Origin: Chrysochromulina tobinii
Lineage: Eukaryota; Haptophyta; Prymnesiales; Chrysochromulinaceae
Assembly: GCA_001275005.1 (NCBI GenBank)
Contig: JWZX01003182.1
Location: forward strand, 1-56,670
Direction of reading: 5' to 3'
Length of the DNA: 56,670 nucleotides
Below the pieces are notes generated by a model that worked only from the letters and a program-made list of their open reading frames with translations, had not been told where the DNA came from and ran no database searches. Below, piece by piece: positions 43,525 through 52,728 of this stretch (positions are counted from its first letter, which is position 1; the number at the start of each line of letters is the position of its first letter). Made by a program: the position numbers and the translations under genes.

Positions 43525-44308
43525 GCGCGCGAGTGGGCCGAAAGCCGATCTGAGTATGAGACCGGCGCGGAGCGGGGGAGGCGCGCCTACCGGCTCGACG
43601 AGACTCGAGAGAGCCTATTCTCATCCTCCGTGAGCGTGTGGTACTCACAGTGAGGGACTCTATTCGCGGAGTACCGTGGAACGAAGAATCGAAGTGTTAT
43701 CTGTTAAAGTTATTAATGTTTTATCTCGCGAGTAGTAAGATGCATCGCTTTAATAAAAAATGAACGGAGAACGCACGACCGGCACGACCGGCAGGACCGC
43801 GAACCCGTTCCTGCACGACCGGCACGACCGCGAACTAGTATTCGATTATTAATTATACGGTGTAACGGTTTTTTTTATAGCGCGGCTCTTTCTTGGCCGC
43901 GGCGCGCGGGAAGATAAGGCCGCGCGACGAAGGTGGAGCATTCAAGAGGCATAGATTTCTTATAGTAATAGATTTCATAAAAGCCTCCTCGAACGCAAAG
44001 CTATTCAAAGCACCGTTCACCGACGCGCCGCGGCCGCCGAACGTATAGAGCAGCATACGACAACGCACACACGTGTGCACGGACTGACGCCCTGTCCAAC
44101 GCTCCAACCTGCAACGCAAAGGTGAAAGGAGCCGTCGGAGTCGGGCCACTGCACCCCGCCGCGCCGTGTGCTCATCGTTTCGTAGTCGTTTCGCAACGCA
44201 CCTCGGTCGATCACAGCATCTGGCGGCGATGAAAACGCACTGACGGCGGAGACGCAAAAAAGAGTCTTGTCGTCTTGCCGATCGGCGGACAGTGCGTGCG
44301 CCAATGTC
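43525..44308. other. Intergenic, convergent; short tandem repeats, AT-rich patches
   Basis: 784 bases. 43773-43834 has a partial direct repeat of gcacgaccggcacgaccg..cgaac (two copies). An AT-rich stretch near 43700-43870 includes a taataaaaaa run that may serve polyadenylation of the MOSC gene. No gene is seen. Confidence 0.5.
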
Positions 44309-45790
44309 TCAGAGCCACGAGTCGTCCTCGTCGTCCTCGTCGCCGGCGGTGAGCGCCGCCTTCTCATACTTGGATCCGCGCGCAGCGGCATTGGACGCCG
44401 CGCTCGTGACCGCAGCGGCGAGGGCCTGTGCGCCTTGCTTCACCGCGCTGTGGGCGCCCTGTTTCACAGCGATGTGCGCCGCCACTGGCCGCGCCACCAT
44501 CGGACGTGCCATTGCTGGCCGTGCCGGCGCGATGCAATGCGTCGGCGCGCGCACCCCGACCCCTCGCTGTGGTGCGCCGTACCCCAATCCGGCGCCGTCT
44601 GACGAATCCGCAGAGTCTTCACAGCTCGCGCTCGCGGTAGCGCCCTTGAGGGCAGCCACTTGTGCACGAAGGTCCTGCAGGGCGGCCAGCGCTTCCAGCG
44701 GCGTGTCGTCAAAGTCTGCCGGCGTCTCGTCAAAGGTTGGCGCGAGATCAATCGCCCTGTCGTGCCGCTTGTTCACCTGGGTACCAAGCTTACGCGACAT
44801 GACCTCAAAGACGAGATGACGAATGCCTACGCCTACCAGGACGAAGAGTATACCTGCCACGATAAAAAGGCGTGCCGGCTGAGGCGGAGGTGGCGGTGGC
44901 TGAGCTAGTGCAGCGCTGTGCTCATGAGGTGGTGGTGGCCGAGGTGGAGGCCGCGGTGGATGATCCAGCACAGCGCCGTGCGTGAGAGGTGGCGGTGGGT
45001 CCGGAGGCGGTGGCGAGGGATCGGGCGGTGCAGGTGGCGGCGAGGGCGACTGAGAAGCGCCGTGCGTTAGCAGCGCATGAAGTGGCGCTGGTGACTGTGC
45101 ACGCGGCGGTGGCGGCGGTGGCGGCGGCGCAACCTCCTCGGCCTCCTCGGCCTCCTCGGCCTCCTCCGCCTCCTCCGCCTCCTCCGCCTTCTCCGCTTCT
45201 TCTGATTCTTCCCACACGCTCGGGCACAGCCATCGTTCTGTGGCCGCCGCTGCTTGATGGACTTGAGCAGCTAGGCCGGCATCAAGCCGCCGGTGCGCAC
45301 GCCGCTGCTGCTGCTGGCGGGTTTCGCACGGCACACTGTGCAGCGGCATGCACATGGCGAAGAGGATTTCGGCACGCATGTAGCATCCATCGTGCGCGTC
45401 CGCACAGCAGTTGGGAGGCGCGAGACAACTGCCATAGCGCTGCGAGCATTGCGCCGGAGCCGTTGCGCGTTGCTGCGGCCCTCCCGTGGGGAATGACGAC
45501 GGCTGTGACGATCGCGGCGGTGGCGGCAGTGGCAATGGCGGCGAAGGCGGCAAAGGCAGCGGCAGCAGCAGCGAGGGTGGCGGCGGTCGCGGTGAGCTTG
45601 GCGGCGGTAGCAGCGGCGAGCCCATGGCATTCCGTGGGCAGCCGATCGCTGCTCCACAGCTGCCGCACAACGGATGATTGCAAGTGTCTAACAAACTCTG
45701 GCTGGCCCAGGCCGCACACGAGGTTTCGCACTTACCCAAAGCGGCATGTGAGCGAAGTAACAGCAGCATCCACCGCCAGGTCCGCACCAT
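44309..45790 (-). CDS. Secreted-type, Pro- and Cys-rich single-pass membrane protein
   Basis: 493 residues from the ATG at 45790; the open frame starts at GTG 14 codons earlier. It has a signal peptide (MVRTWRWMLLLLRSHAALG), a first Cys-rich motif (CETSCAAW..CNHPLCGSCGAAIGC), a Pro/Leu/Ser run and a second Cys-rich motif (CSQRYGSCLAPPNCCADAHDGC..CMPLHSVPC), whose Cys pattern recalls small carbohydrate-binding modules (weak). Next come an EEAEEAEEA acidic repeat coded by 9-bp units, Pro-rich blocks resembling extensin or pherophorin stalks, one TM helix (LFIVAGILFVLVGVGI), and a cytoplasmic tail with an acidic C-terminus. It is probably a cell-surface or matrix protein. The layout matches the gene at 16956-18308, though I see no clear sequence identity. 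Confidence 0.75.
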   Translation of the reverse strand: MVRTWRWMLLLLRSHAALGKCETSCAAWASQSLLDTCNHPLCGSCGAAIGCPRNAMGSPLLPPPSSPRPPPPSLLLPLPLPPSPPLPLPPPPRSSQPSSFPTGGPQQRATAPAQCSQRYGSCLAPPNCCADAHDGCYMRAEILFAMCMPLHSVPCETRQQQQRRAHRRLDAGLAAQVHQAAAATERWLCPSVWEESEEAEKAEEAEEAEEAEEAEEAEEVAPPPPPPPPRAQSPAPLHALLTHGASQSPSPPPAPPDPSPPPPDPPPPLTHGAVLDHPPRPPPRPPPPHEHSAALAQPPPPPPQPARLFIVAGILFVLVGVGIRHLVFEVMSRKLGTQVNKRHDRAIDLAPTFDETPADFDDTPLEALAALQDLRAQVAALKGATASASCEDSADSSDGAGLGYGAPQRGVGVRAPTHCIAPARPAMARPMVARPVAAHIAVKQGAHSAVKQGAQALAAAVTSAASNAAARGSKYEKAALTAGDEDDEDDSWL

Positions 45791-45856
45791 CGCGCCGCCG
45801 CGACACCGAGACGAAGACGCGAGTCGCGACACGCGACACCGCGACGAAGTGTGAAT

Positions 45857-45897
45857 GTGTATGTGTGTGAATTAAAACAGGACCACACAATACACTG
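45857..45897. repeat. Dispersed ~38-bp element (copy 2)
   Basis: Nearly identical, in the same orientation, to 15201-15240: tgtgtgtgaattaaaacagg then accacacaatacac. It lies 67-107 bp upstream of the minus-strand ATG at 45790. Confidence 0.5.
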
Positions 45898-47114
45898 TGT
45901 GTGTATGTGAGTCCTTTTAGAAAGTTCCCCCCTTTTAGAAAGTTTGACAATAATTAAAAATGTCGGTGGAGCCCGCCCATCTACGCTCGAACCCGCCCGC
46001 CAGCGCGGGCCCAGCTCGCCCTCTCAAGCTCGCGCGACCCCCCAACCCGCCCGGCCTCCCACTAACTAGCCTGGCAGGCCAAGATCGATTCTCATCGCGG
46101 CCATCATCACCATCTCCGCGATGCGCGCGCTCTCTATCTCTCAATCCTACTTCATAGTGCCTCGGCGCTCCCTGAAGATGCTGCGTGGGAGCCGGCGCTC
46201 CTTCCGGCTATCGATCCGGCTATAGACCCCAAACGACCTCTCTCAGCAGATCCCCAATGACGCTCGCCGCTCTGCGACTCTCCTCAGGGACCCCCACCAG
46301 CGCACGCTCGAGCTCCATTGAGATGGCCTGTTTTCCATCATCAACCGTCGTCTCGCACAAAGAAGAAAGAAAGAGAAAGAAAGCTTCCAAAAGAAGAAAG
46401 TTCCCAAAAGAAAGTCCATCCCCAAAACACCTCCCAGTAAAAACAAGTCAAGTCAATACTGACACACACCACTCTCTTACAAATATACACACACAAATCC
46501 CTAAAGAACACAATCTCGTCACCGCCCTCCCCCTCAGGGGGTGGGCGCGGCCGGCTCCCCATAAGGGGTCGGTCACGACGAGGACCACCACGACCCCGTC
46601 GCCCTACGGCGCGACGCCCCCCCATCCGGGGGCGGGCCGTGAAACGCACCGAAAAATCCTCCCCAGGGTGGATGTTTTCTACAACCTCCCGAACTTCCCC
46701 TACGGAAAAGGGGGGTTCGATGTGTCGGGAGGGGGGGGGTAAGGGGTCACCGGGTGTCATCACACTGATGAACCCCGGACCGTATAGGCCGTTATACTTG
46801 TGGGGGCTTCTCGTAGGGGGGTGCCAAACGAACCGCCCTCTGCCAAGGGGGAGTTCGCTAGCCGCCCGATGGTCGCCCGCCTCGTTAGGTACGGTCCGGT
46901 GAGACAAAAGAAAAACTTTTCTATTGCACCTAACAAATGCACTGCGGTCCTTCACCGCTTAACCGCGTCTCGCACCGCTTGTTTTCCTGCATCTGCCATA
47001 TCAAATCGTCCAATTGTTGCGTAACTCGAGGTCAAGCTTCGGCTATGGTATGGGCGCTGGGTCGAGGAGCCCCGCCTCAACATTTTGATACGAAAATAGA
47101 AGCGTCAGTCTGAT
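45898..47114. other. 1.2-kb intergenic region; hairpin-rich tract at 46500-46910
   Basis: 45914-45946 holds a tandem repeat of ccttttagaaagtt. 46340-46450 is purine-rich (agaaag runs). 46500-46910 has long G and C runs forming many small hairpins, e.g. ccccctcaggggg, cgtcgccctacggcgcgacg and ccccccatccggggg, a composition unlike the neighbours. A 204-codon minus-strand frame (46341-46955) crosses it without recognisable domains. It could be a repeat or SINE-like element, a structured RNA or a decayed mobile element; I cannot decide. Confidence 0.4.
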
Positions 47115-48883
47115 TCAGCTGTGGGACAAAGGCGGGAGCACCTTATACGGGTTGAGGATGCCTTTCGGGTCGAGGAGCCCCTTGATCCCGCGCATCAACT
47201 CGATCATCGACTCGCTCTTCGACATGCGTAGGAAGGCAGGCTTCATCACGCCTAGCCCGTGCTCGGCGGATATCGAACCTCGCCGCTCGGCAATCCACTC
47301 ATACACAAAGGGCTCAATGGCCGCGAGCACCGCCGGGTCCTTGTTAAAGCGGCCGGGCGTGTAGATGTTGAGGTGCAGGTTGCCATCGCCCAGGTGACCG
47401 AAGCCCGTCACGAGCGCGCCATGCGCCTCAAGCCGCGCTCGCATCACCTCGCACAGCGTGTAGAGCTCGGCCAACGGGATGGACACATCGTACTTGTACA
47501 CGGCACCCTCCTTGCCCAGGGCCGACGTGATCCCCTCACGCACGCGCCAGATGCCCTGCGATTGCGCCTGGTCCTGTGCAATCGTGCCATCGGCCACCAG
47601 GCCCTCCGCCATCACGTGCTCCAGGAAGCCGCTCAATTTCGCCTGATCGTGCTCGGCACGGCTGCCACAGAGCTCGGGCAGCACGCACTGGCCATCAGCG
47701 GCGACCGGTGGTACTCAGTGGGCATACGTGGGCCTCAATGGCGATCCGTGACCATCCGTGGCCGTCCATGACCATCCGTGGGCCATCGGTGGCCATCAAG
47801 TCGTCATCAGTGACCATGCTTGGCCATCAGTCGCCATCCATGGCCATCTGTCGCAATCCATCGCAATCCAGAGCACACAGACCTGCCAGAGAGCTCAAGC
47901 AGCATGTAGTGGCGGCTTCCGGGTGCGAGCGGCGGCGGTCGCCCCCCAAGGTGCCGGTTGACGAGCTCGTACGACTCGGCATCGAGGAACTCCACCGCAG
48001 AGAGAACCTCGCCAAGATCTCGCTTGGCTGCGCCGAAGCATGCAAGCACCGCATCGAAGGAGGAGAGCCCTAAAAAGGCAAGCTGGACGGAGGTGGGCGC
48101 CCGTGGCAGCGCGATCGCGCAGCCGGTGACCACTCCAAGCGTGCCCTCCGAGCCGATGAAAAGCTGCTTCAGGTCGTACCCCGTGTTGTCCTTGCGCAGC
48201 GCGGTCAGATTATCGAGCACGGTGCCGTCTGCCAGCACTACCTCGAGCCCGAGGACCGAACCATGGAGCGAGCCGTAGCGCAAGAAGCGCAGGCCGCCCG
48301 CGTTGGTCGCAATGTTGCCACCGATCTGGCAGCTGCCCTTGGCGCCGAGGTCCAGTGGCATCGTGTACCCGCGCTTCCACACATACTCCTGCAGCGTCTC
48401 GAGCACGCAGCCGGCCTCGCAGACCAAGTTGCCCGCATGCTCATCCATGGCGAGCACGCGGTTCATGCGGCCGAGCGAGAGCACCACCTCGTCGTCGACT
48501 GGAACGCTGCCGCCGACTAGCCCCGTGTTACCCCCCTGCGGCACGATCGGCAGGCGCCGCTCGTTGCAGTGCGCGAGGATGCGCGACACCTCCGTCGTGC
48601 TGCCCGGGCGCAGCGCGAGTCGGGACTTGCCGCGGTACTTGCGCATCCAATCGGTGTTGTAGTGTTCCAAGGCCGCCTCATCGGTGATCACATTCGAGCC
48701 GCCGACTACCGTTGTAAAGTGCTGCACGTCTAGCTCCGTGAGCTCACTGTACGCAGCCGCCGGCGCAGCCGAGACTCGTGTGTCAACACTGGTGCTGCGG
48801 CGGCATGCAGGCCGGAGGTAACCACATGCGCCGCTTGTGGCTGCAGAACGCGAGGATGAGAGCTTGCGGAGGGTGCGGCGCAT
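47115..48883 (-). CDS. D2HGDH: D-2-hydroxyglutarate dehydrogenase, mitochondrial, FAD-linked
   Basis: Oxidises D-2-hydroxyglutarate to 2-oxoglutarate. Two exons: 48883-47883 and 47661-47115, 1,548 nt (515 residues). The GT-AG intron 47662-47882 joins LLELSG to [10 protein letters not shown] across a split codon. The start is the ATG at 48883, since the longer frame begins with GTG. The first ~40 residues ([18 protein letters not shown]) are an Arg/Ser mitochondrial presequence. FAD-binding PCMH features: [49 protein letters not shown] and [11 protein letters not shown]-terminal features: [44 protein letters not shown] and [15 protein letters not shown]. These match D2HGDH better than glycolate or lactate oxidases of the same superfamily. 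Confidence 0.92.
47662..47882 (-). other. D2HGDH intron with ~10-bp imperfect minisatellite
   Basis: A 221-bp GT-AG intron. Much of it (about 47715-47870) is imperfect repeats of a ~10-base unit like ggccatccgt / gaccatccgt. It is non-coding and translates to stops in the frame between the exons. Confidence 0.8.
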
Positions 48884-49181
48884 TCTTCGCGCGAGTCGAA
48901 GGAGGCGGTTGGGGGGTGTGAGGGTCACTGCGAGCAGAGGAGTTCACAAAGAGAGGAAGGACATTATTGCGTTCACGAATCTTCTCTGTGTGAAAAAGCT
49001 GTTAGTTGTGCACCACGCGACCGCTGCGGCCAGCGCGGCTATGTTTCGTGAGTTAGTGGTCGAGGTGGTGCGTTCTTGCGTTTGTTCGAGCTGACCTTTC
49101 GCACATGCACGTGGTCTCCCTGTCGCGCGTCGACTCGTGTGCTGTGTGACCTTCGCAATCCCGCGGGGACGCTCCACACCC

Positions 49182-50396
49182 ATGAGCAGATCCGACGACG
49201 ACGACGACGATGCCTTTGCCGTCTGCCTCCACAACGGCTTAGTAGACGGCTCCGAGGGAGCGTGCTGCACGGACTTCGCTGTTTGGGACGGGCTTCTGCC
49301 GCTGCGCGGCGAAGCACTCACGAGCTTTCGTGAAGAGGCCTTGTTTGCCGCGTGGCCGCTGGCTAAGGGAAGCTTTTGGTTGCCAGCATCCTCGACGCCC
49401 GTCAACGCACTCGAGGCACTCGCGAGGCGCATCTACGACTTCCACTTGCGAGACCATGCGCGGCCGTCTGATCTCGTCATCGACCCGGAGACCAGCGGCT
49501 GCGAGTGGTGGGCTAACTTGACGCGGTCGGACCTGCTCCGGAGCGGCGCCGGAGACATTGGCTTCCACTTTGACAAGGATGAGGGCTCGTACTCCGAGTT
49601 TGGGCTCGTCGTGCACCCGCTGCTGTCGACGGTCACCTATCTGACCGCCGAAGGCGCACCCACCATCTTGCTCCCGCATCTCACCTTGAGCGAGGCGACT
49701 GCGGCCACCGCGGCCTACGAGCGCAGCCCGCATACGGCCCCACCTGGGAGCTTGGCCCAAGAGGCGCTGGCCGTGCCCCCGCGGATCGGCCGCCACCTTT
49801 GCTTCGACGGGCGCTGGCTGCACGGCGCCCCGGCGAGCATGCGACCGACGACTGCCGACGGCCTCGAGACCTCGTATGAGCGAGTCACCTTTTGTGTCAA
49901 CGTGTGGATCAACCATAAACCTCGCCAGCTTCGGCGCTTCGAGGCGGGTGCGTCGGCGAGCTTGATGGCACGGCACGCGAACGATGGGGCCGCGGCGGCC
50001 GACCTTGGCCTCCGAGCCGCCAGCGCGCAGGCGGCGCGCGCCAAGCGCCAGGCGACTGTTCACACGCTCCGTTCGACAGGCGCGCCGGAGTCTGAGCGCC
50101 ACGGCGGGCGCCATGGCAACCTGCTCCGGTTCCCGCTAGAGCAGACGGATGTGCTGCACGAGCTGCGGTTGTACGCACCGCCTCGCCTCGCCTCGATGCT
50201 GCGCCGCGGATGCGTCGTGCGCCTGCGCGACGGCGTGGACGTGGGGCCAGCGGATACAGCTGACGCCGTGGGCCTGGCGGACTCTGAAGCGCATGCCGCC
50301 CCGCAATCTCAAACTCAAGTACCGGACAGCAAGGACGACCAAACGGCGTCTGGCGACCTCGCGCGCGCGCGGAAGCGCCGGAAATCCACCTCATAA
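49182..50396 (+). CDS. 2-oxoglutarate-Fe(II) dioxygenase superfamily protein
   Basis: 404 residues from the ATG at 49182; the frame is open from a GTG at 49137. Iron-binding pattern: GDIGFHFDKDEG (His-x-Asp) and, further on, GRHLCFDGRWLHGAP (third His), with HPLLSTVTYLTAEGAPTILL between them forming the expected beta strands. The distal Arg is probably in SYERVTFCVNVWIN. The C-terminal ~130 residues are Ala/Arg-rich and end in a basic RKRRKS nuclear-type signal. Substrate unknown. It is not the EGLN type seen at 21395-22441. It is divergent from D2HGDH, which makes or uses 2-oxoglutarate-related metabolites, but the pairing may be coincidence. A long N-terminal Asp run (SDDDDDD) follows the start. 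Confidence 0.78.
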   Translation: MSRSDDDDDDAFAVCLHNGLVDGSEGACCTDFAVWDGLLPLRGEALTSFREEALFAAWPLAKGSFWLPASSTPVNALEALARRIYDFHLRDHARPSDLVIDPETSGCEWWANLTRSDLLRSGAGDIGFHFDKDEGSYSEFGLVVHPLLSTVTYLTAEGAPTILLPHLTLSEATAATAAYERSPHTAPPGSLAQEALAVPPRIGRHLCFDGRWLHGAPASMRPTTADGLETSYERVTFCVNVWINHKPRQLRRFEAGASASLMARHANDGAAAADLGLRAASAQAARAKRQATVHTLRSTGAPESERHGGRHGNLLRFPLEQTDVLHELRLYAPPRLASMLRRGCVVRLRDGVDVGPADTADAVGLADSEAHAAPQSQTQVPDSKDDQTASGDLARARKRRKSTS

Positions 50397-50514
50397 AGTC
50401 AAATTCAAATGTGTTGTTTCCATAATTGACGAAAACGATCGTCGGCCGCGCGGAACCCGCCCTTTTCGTCGTTCACACGGCCTCCGCTTGCTGCTGCTTG
50501 GCCTCCTGCTCACG

Positions 50515-52656
50515 ATGGCAGCTGTGTATGTGGAGGGTTATCTGTACAAGACAGGCGGCGGAGGGCAGGCGTGGTCGAATCGCGCCTGGAAGCGGCGCTG
50601 GGTGAAACTCGAGTTCGACCGCTCGATCAGATATCACGCCTGGCTTTTCTACTTCCGGGACAAGGCCGCTGCAAAGCCACGCGGGGCCGTGTTGCTCTCG
50701 GAGGCAACCCTCGACTTACCCTCGGCTACAGACGATGAGCTGTGTGACGAGCTCGCCGCGATCGGGGTGCAGACCCGCCACTGCTTCTATCTTAAGGGAC
50801 AACACCGCACATACATGTTTGCAGCCGAGTCACACCACGAGCTGCAACGCTGGCTTCGGCCGCTTTCCGCCGTCATGCGCACTGAGCCTGCACTGTGCGA
50901 GCTCATCGCCTCGTTCACAACAAGCGCGGGCGAGCAGCCGGTCACCATCCGAGTGGCCAGCTTCAATATGGGCCGCGGCGTGCCGACCTCGTCGGAAGAC
51001 ATCCGTCGCTGGTTACGCCCCGATACGCGCCCCTCGCTCTACGCCGTCACCGTGCAGGAGTGCAAGTACGAGCCCGTCTTGGGCGCGAGCGACTGCGAGG
51101 GTGACTGGCTGCGCCTGCTCTCGCTCTCGCTCGGGCCCGAGTACGAGCGGCTCAGCTCGATCTCGATGCGCGATATCCGGCTGGCCGTCTACGTGCTGCG
51201 CGAGCTCGCGCACGAGGTCTCGCAGATCGAGACGGCGCACAAGGCGACCGGGTTGGGCGGAGTCGTCGGCAACAAGGGCGCGGTCGCGTCCTCCCTGCAT
51301 CTGCGCAACTCCAGCCTGTGCTTTGTCGGCGCGCACTTGGCGGCGCGCCCCGAGAGGCTCGCGGAGCGCAATGCCAACTTCGCCGACATCCTCGAGGGCT
51401 TGCGCCTCGGCCGCAAGGAGTTTGAGCTCACGCAGCAGTTCCACCACGTCTTCTGGGCGGGCGACCTCAACTACCGAGTCGAGCTCCCCTTTGAGGAGGC
51501 GATCTCCGCGGCTGAGACCGTCCAGCTGCCCGGCGGTGGCGCCAAGATCGTCGGCCTCGCCAAGCTGCTCGAGTCGGATCAACTCAGACGCGAACGAGGC
51601 GCGGGGAACGCCTTCCAGGGCTTCGTCGAGCCGCCGCTCACTTTCGCGCCCACGTACAAATGTGAAGTGGGCGTCTTCCCGCGTGTGTATGCGGATAAGC
51701 GTGGCCAGGCGCCCTCGTTCACAGACCGCGTGCTGTACCACTCGCTCGCGCGCTGCGAACACGAGCTCGCGGTGCTCTCGTACGAGGCAGAGCCGACGGT
51801 TACGTTGAGCGACCACACGCCCGTGAGCGCCACCTTTGAGCTGCGTTTGCGTGCGCACCAACGGCTGCCTTCCATTCCAAAAGTCGAGCCGCTCCACAAG
51901 CCACGGTCGCCCCTCTCGACTCGGCAGGCGGCCGCTGCGGCGGCCAGCACCCACGAGCCGTGCCAACTGTGCATCACGGAGCTGACCGTCGAGCTCCTCA
52001 ACGTGCCTCCACCGTCGGCAGAGGGCGCCCTGTGCTGCTCGAGGGCCAGATGGGAGGGAGTTGGCGCGATACAACTCACCTACTCGGGCTCCTTCCTCGA
52101 GGCTGCAGGCGAGTCGATCGTCGTCCACGAGACGGGCACCGAGATTGCCGACGAAATTGCCCACCAGATGGTCGAGACGGACGCGGCCGTTACAGAAGCC
52201 GTTACAGAGGCAACGCTTGCCACGCCTCGACGGATCGTCGAGGCCGTGCTGCATCCGCTCGTGCATGACCTGGCTCATTTGCGCGAGCAGCATCTGCTCA
52301 TTCTGGTGCGGCAGGGCAAGACGCTCGTCGGCGGTGGCGCCCTGCCGCTCGCCAACCTATGCAGCCCACGCCTCGCCTCTTTTGAGTGCACGGTTACACT
52401 CCGCGGCAAGCCGACTGCCGTGCTGCGAGGGCGAGGGCAAGCATTCGAGGAGCGTCCGGGGGCTGCCATGAGCCGATGGCCGATGGCGTCAGTGCCGCCA
52501 GCACTGGCGCCAGCAGTGTTGCCAGCAGCGGTGCTCGAGAGGATGCGCGAAGGCGCGGCGGACGTCGACGCAGTGGACAAGGACGTGAAGGTCGACTCAA
52601 ACTGCACTGAAGACGACGTCGACGCCGTGAAGCAATGTGCTGTGTGGGAGATTTGA
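50515..52656 (+). CDS. Inositol polyphosphate 5-phosphatase with N-terminal PH domain
   Basis: 713 residues from the ATG at 50515. The frame is open much further upstream but overlaps the preceding gene and starts with GTG. PH domain ~5-130 (VEGYLYKTGGG..WKRRWVKLEF, LQRWLRPL). The 5-phosphatase core (~145-450) has all signatures: ASFNMGRG, VQECKYE (Mg2+ Glu), GNKGAVASSLHL, VGAHLAAR, FWAGDLNYRVELPF, FAPTYK, PSFTDRVLYHS and the catalytic LSDHTPVSATF. The C-terminal ~200 residues start with a beta-rich, SKICH/C2-like segment (LCITELTVELLNVP) and end in an acidic tail. It removes the 5-phosphate from PI(4,5)P2, PI(3,4,5)P3 or soluble inositol phosphates. The PH domain suggests membrane action. 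Only 118 bp separate it from the stop of the upstream gene. Confidence 0.9.
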   Translation: MAAVYVEGYLYKTGGGGQAWSNRAWKRRWVKLEFDRSIRYHAWLFYFRDKAAAKPRGAVLLSEATLDLPSATDDELCDELAAIGVQTRHCFYLKGQHRTYMFAAESHHELQRWLRPLSAVMRTEPALCELIASFTTSAGEQPVTIRVASFNMGRGVPTSSEDIRRWLRPDTRPSLYAVTVQECKYEPVLGASDCEGDWLRLLSLSLGPEYERLSSISMRDIRLAVYVLRELAHEVSQIETAHKATGLGGVVGNKGAVASSLHLRNSSLCFVGAHLAARPERLAERNANFADILEGLRLGRKEFELTQQFHHVFWAGDLNYRVELPFEEAISAAETVQLPGGGAKIVGLAKLLESDQLRRERGAGNAFQGFVEPPLTFAPTYKCEVGVFPRVYADKRGQAPSFTDRVLYHSLARCEHELAVLSYEAEPTVTLSDHTPVSATFELRLRAHQRLPSIPKVEPLHKPRSPLSTRQAAAAAASTHEPCQLCITELTVELLNVPPPSAEGALCCSRARWEGVGAIQLTYSGSFLEAAGESIVVHETGTEIADEIAHQMVETDAAVTEAVTEATLATPRRIVEAVLHPLVHDLAHLREQHLLILVRQGKTLVGGGALPLANLCSPRLASFECTVTLRGKPTAVLRGRGQAFEERPGAAMSRWPMASVPPALAPAVLPAAVLERMREGAADVDAVDKDVKVDSNCTEDDVDAVKQCAVWEI

Positions 52657-52728
52657 GGCGGCGTGGGCCCGCATGCAATTTGATGTTTCAGTGTGTCGTA
52701 ATTAAAGAAGTCCAATCTCAAGTCTTTC

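Noticed and set aside
43773..43836. Possible CRISPR-like direct repeats
   Set aside because: Only two partial copies of a short GACCGG-rich unit with no regular spacers, in a eukaryotic context.
46341..46955. 204-codon minus-strand frame in the hairpin-rich tract
   Set aside because: It has no domain, a Phe/Ser-rich end from purine runs and stop-free G/C runs; not enough to call a gene.
50149..50514. N-terminal extension of the 5-phosphatase overlapping the upstream oxygenase gene
   Set aside because: It begins at GTG, is Cys/Arg-rich shadow sequence of the oxygenase, and the PH domain starts right after the ATG at 50515.
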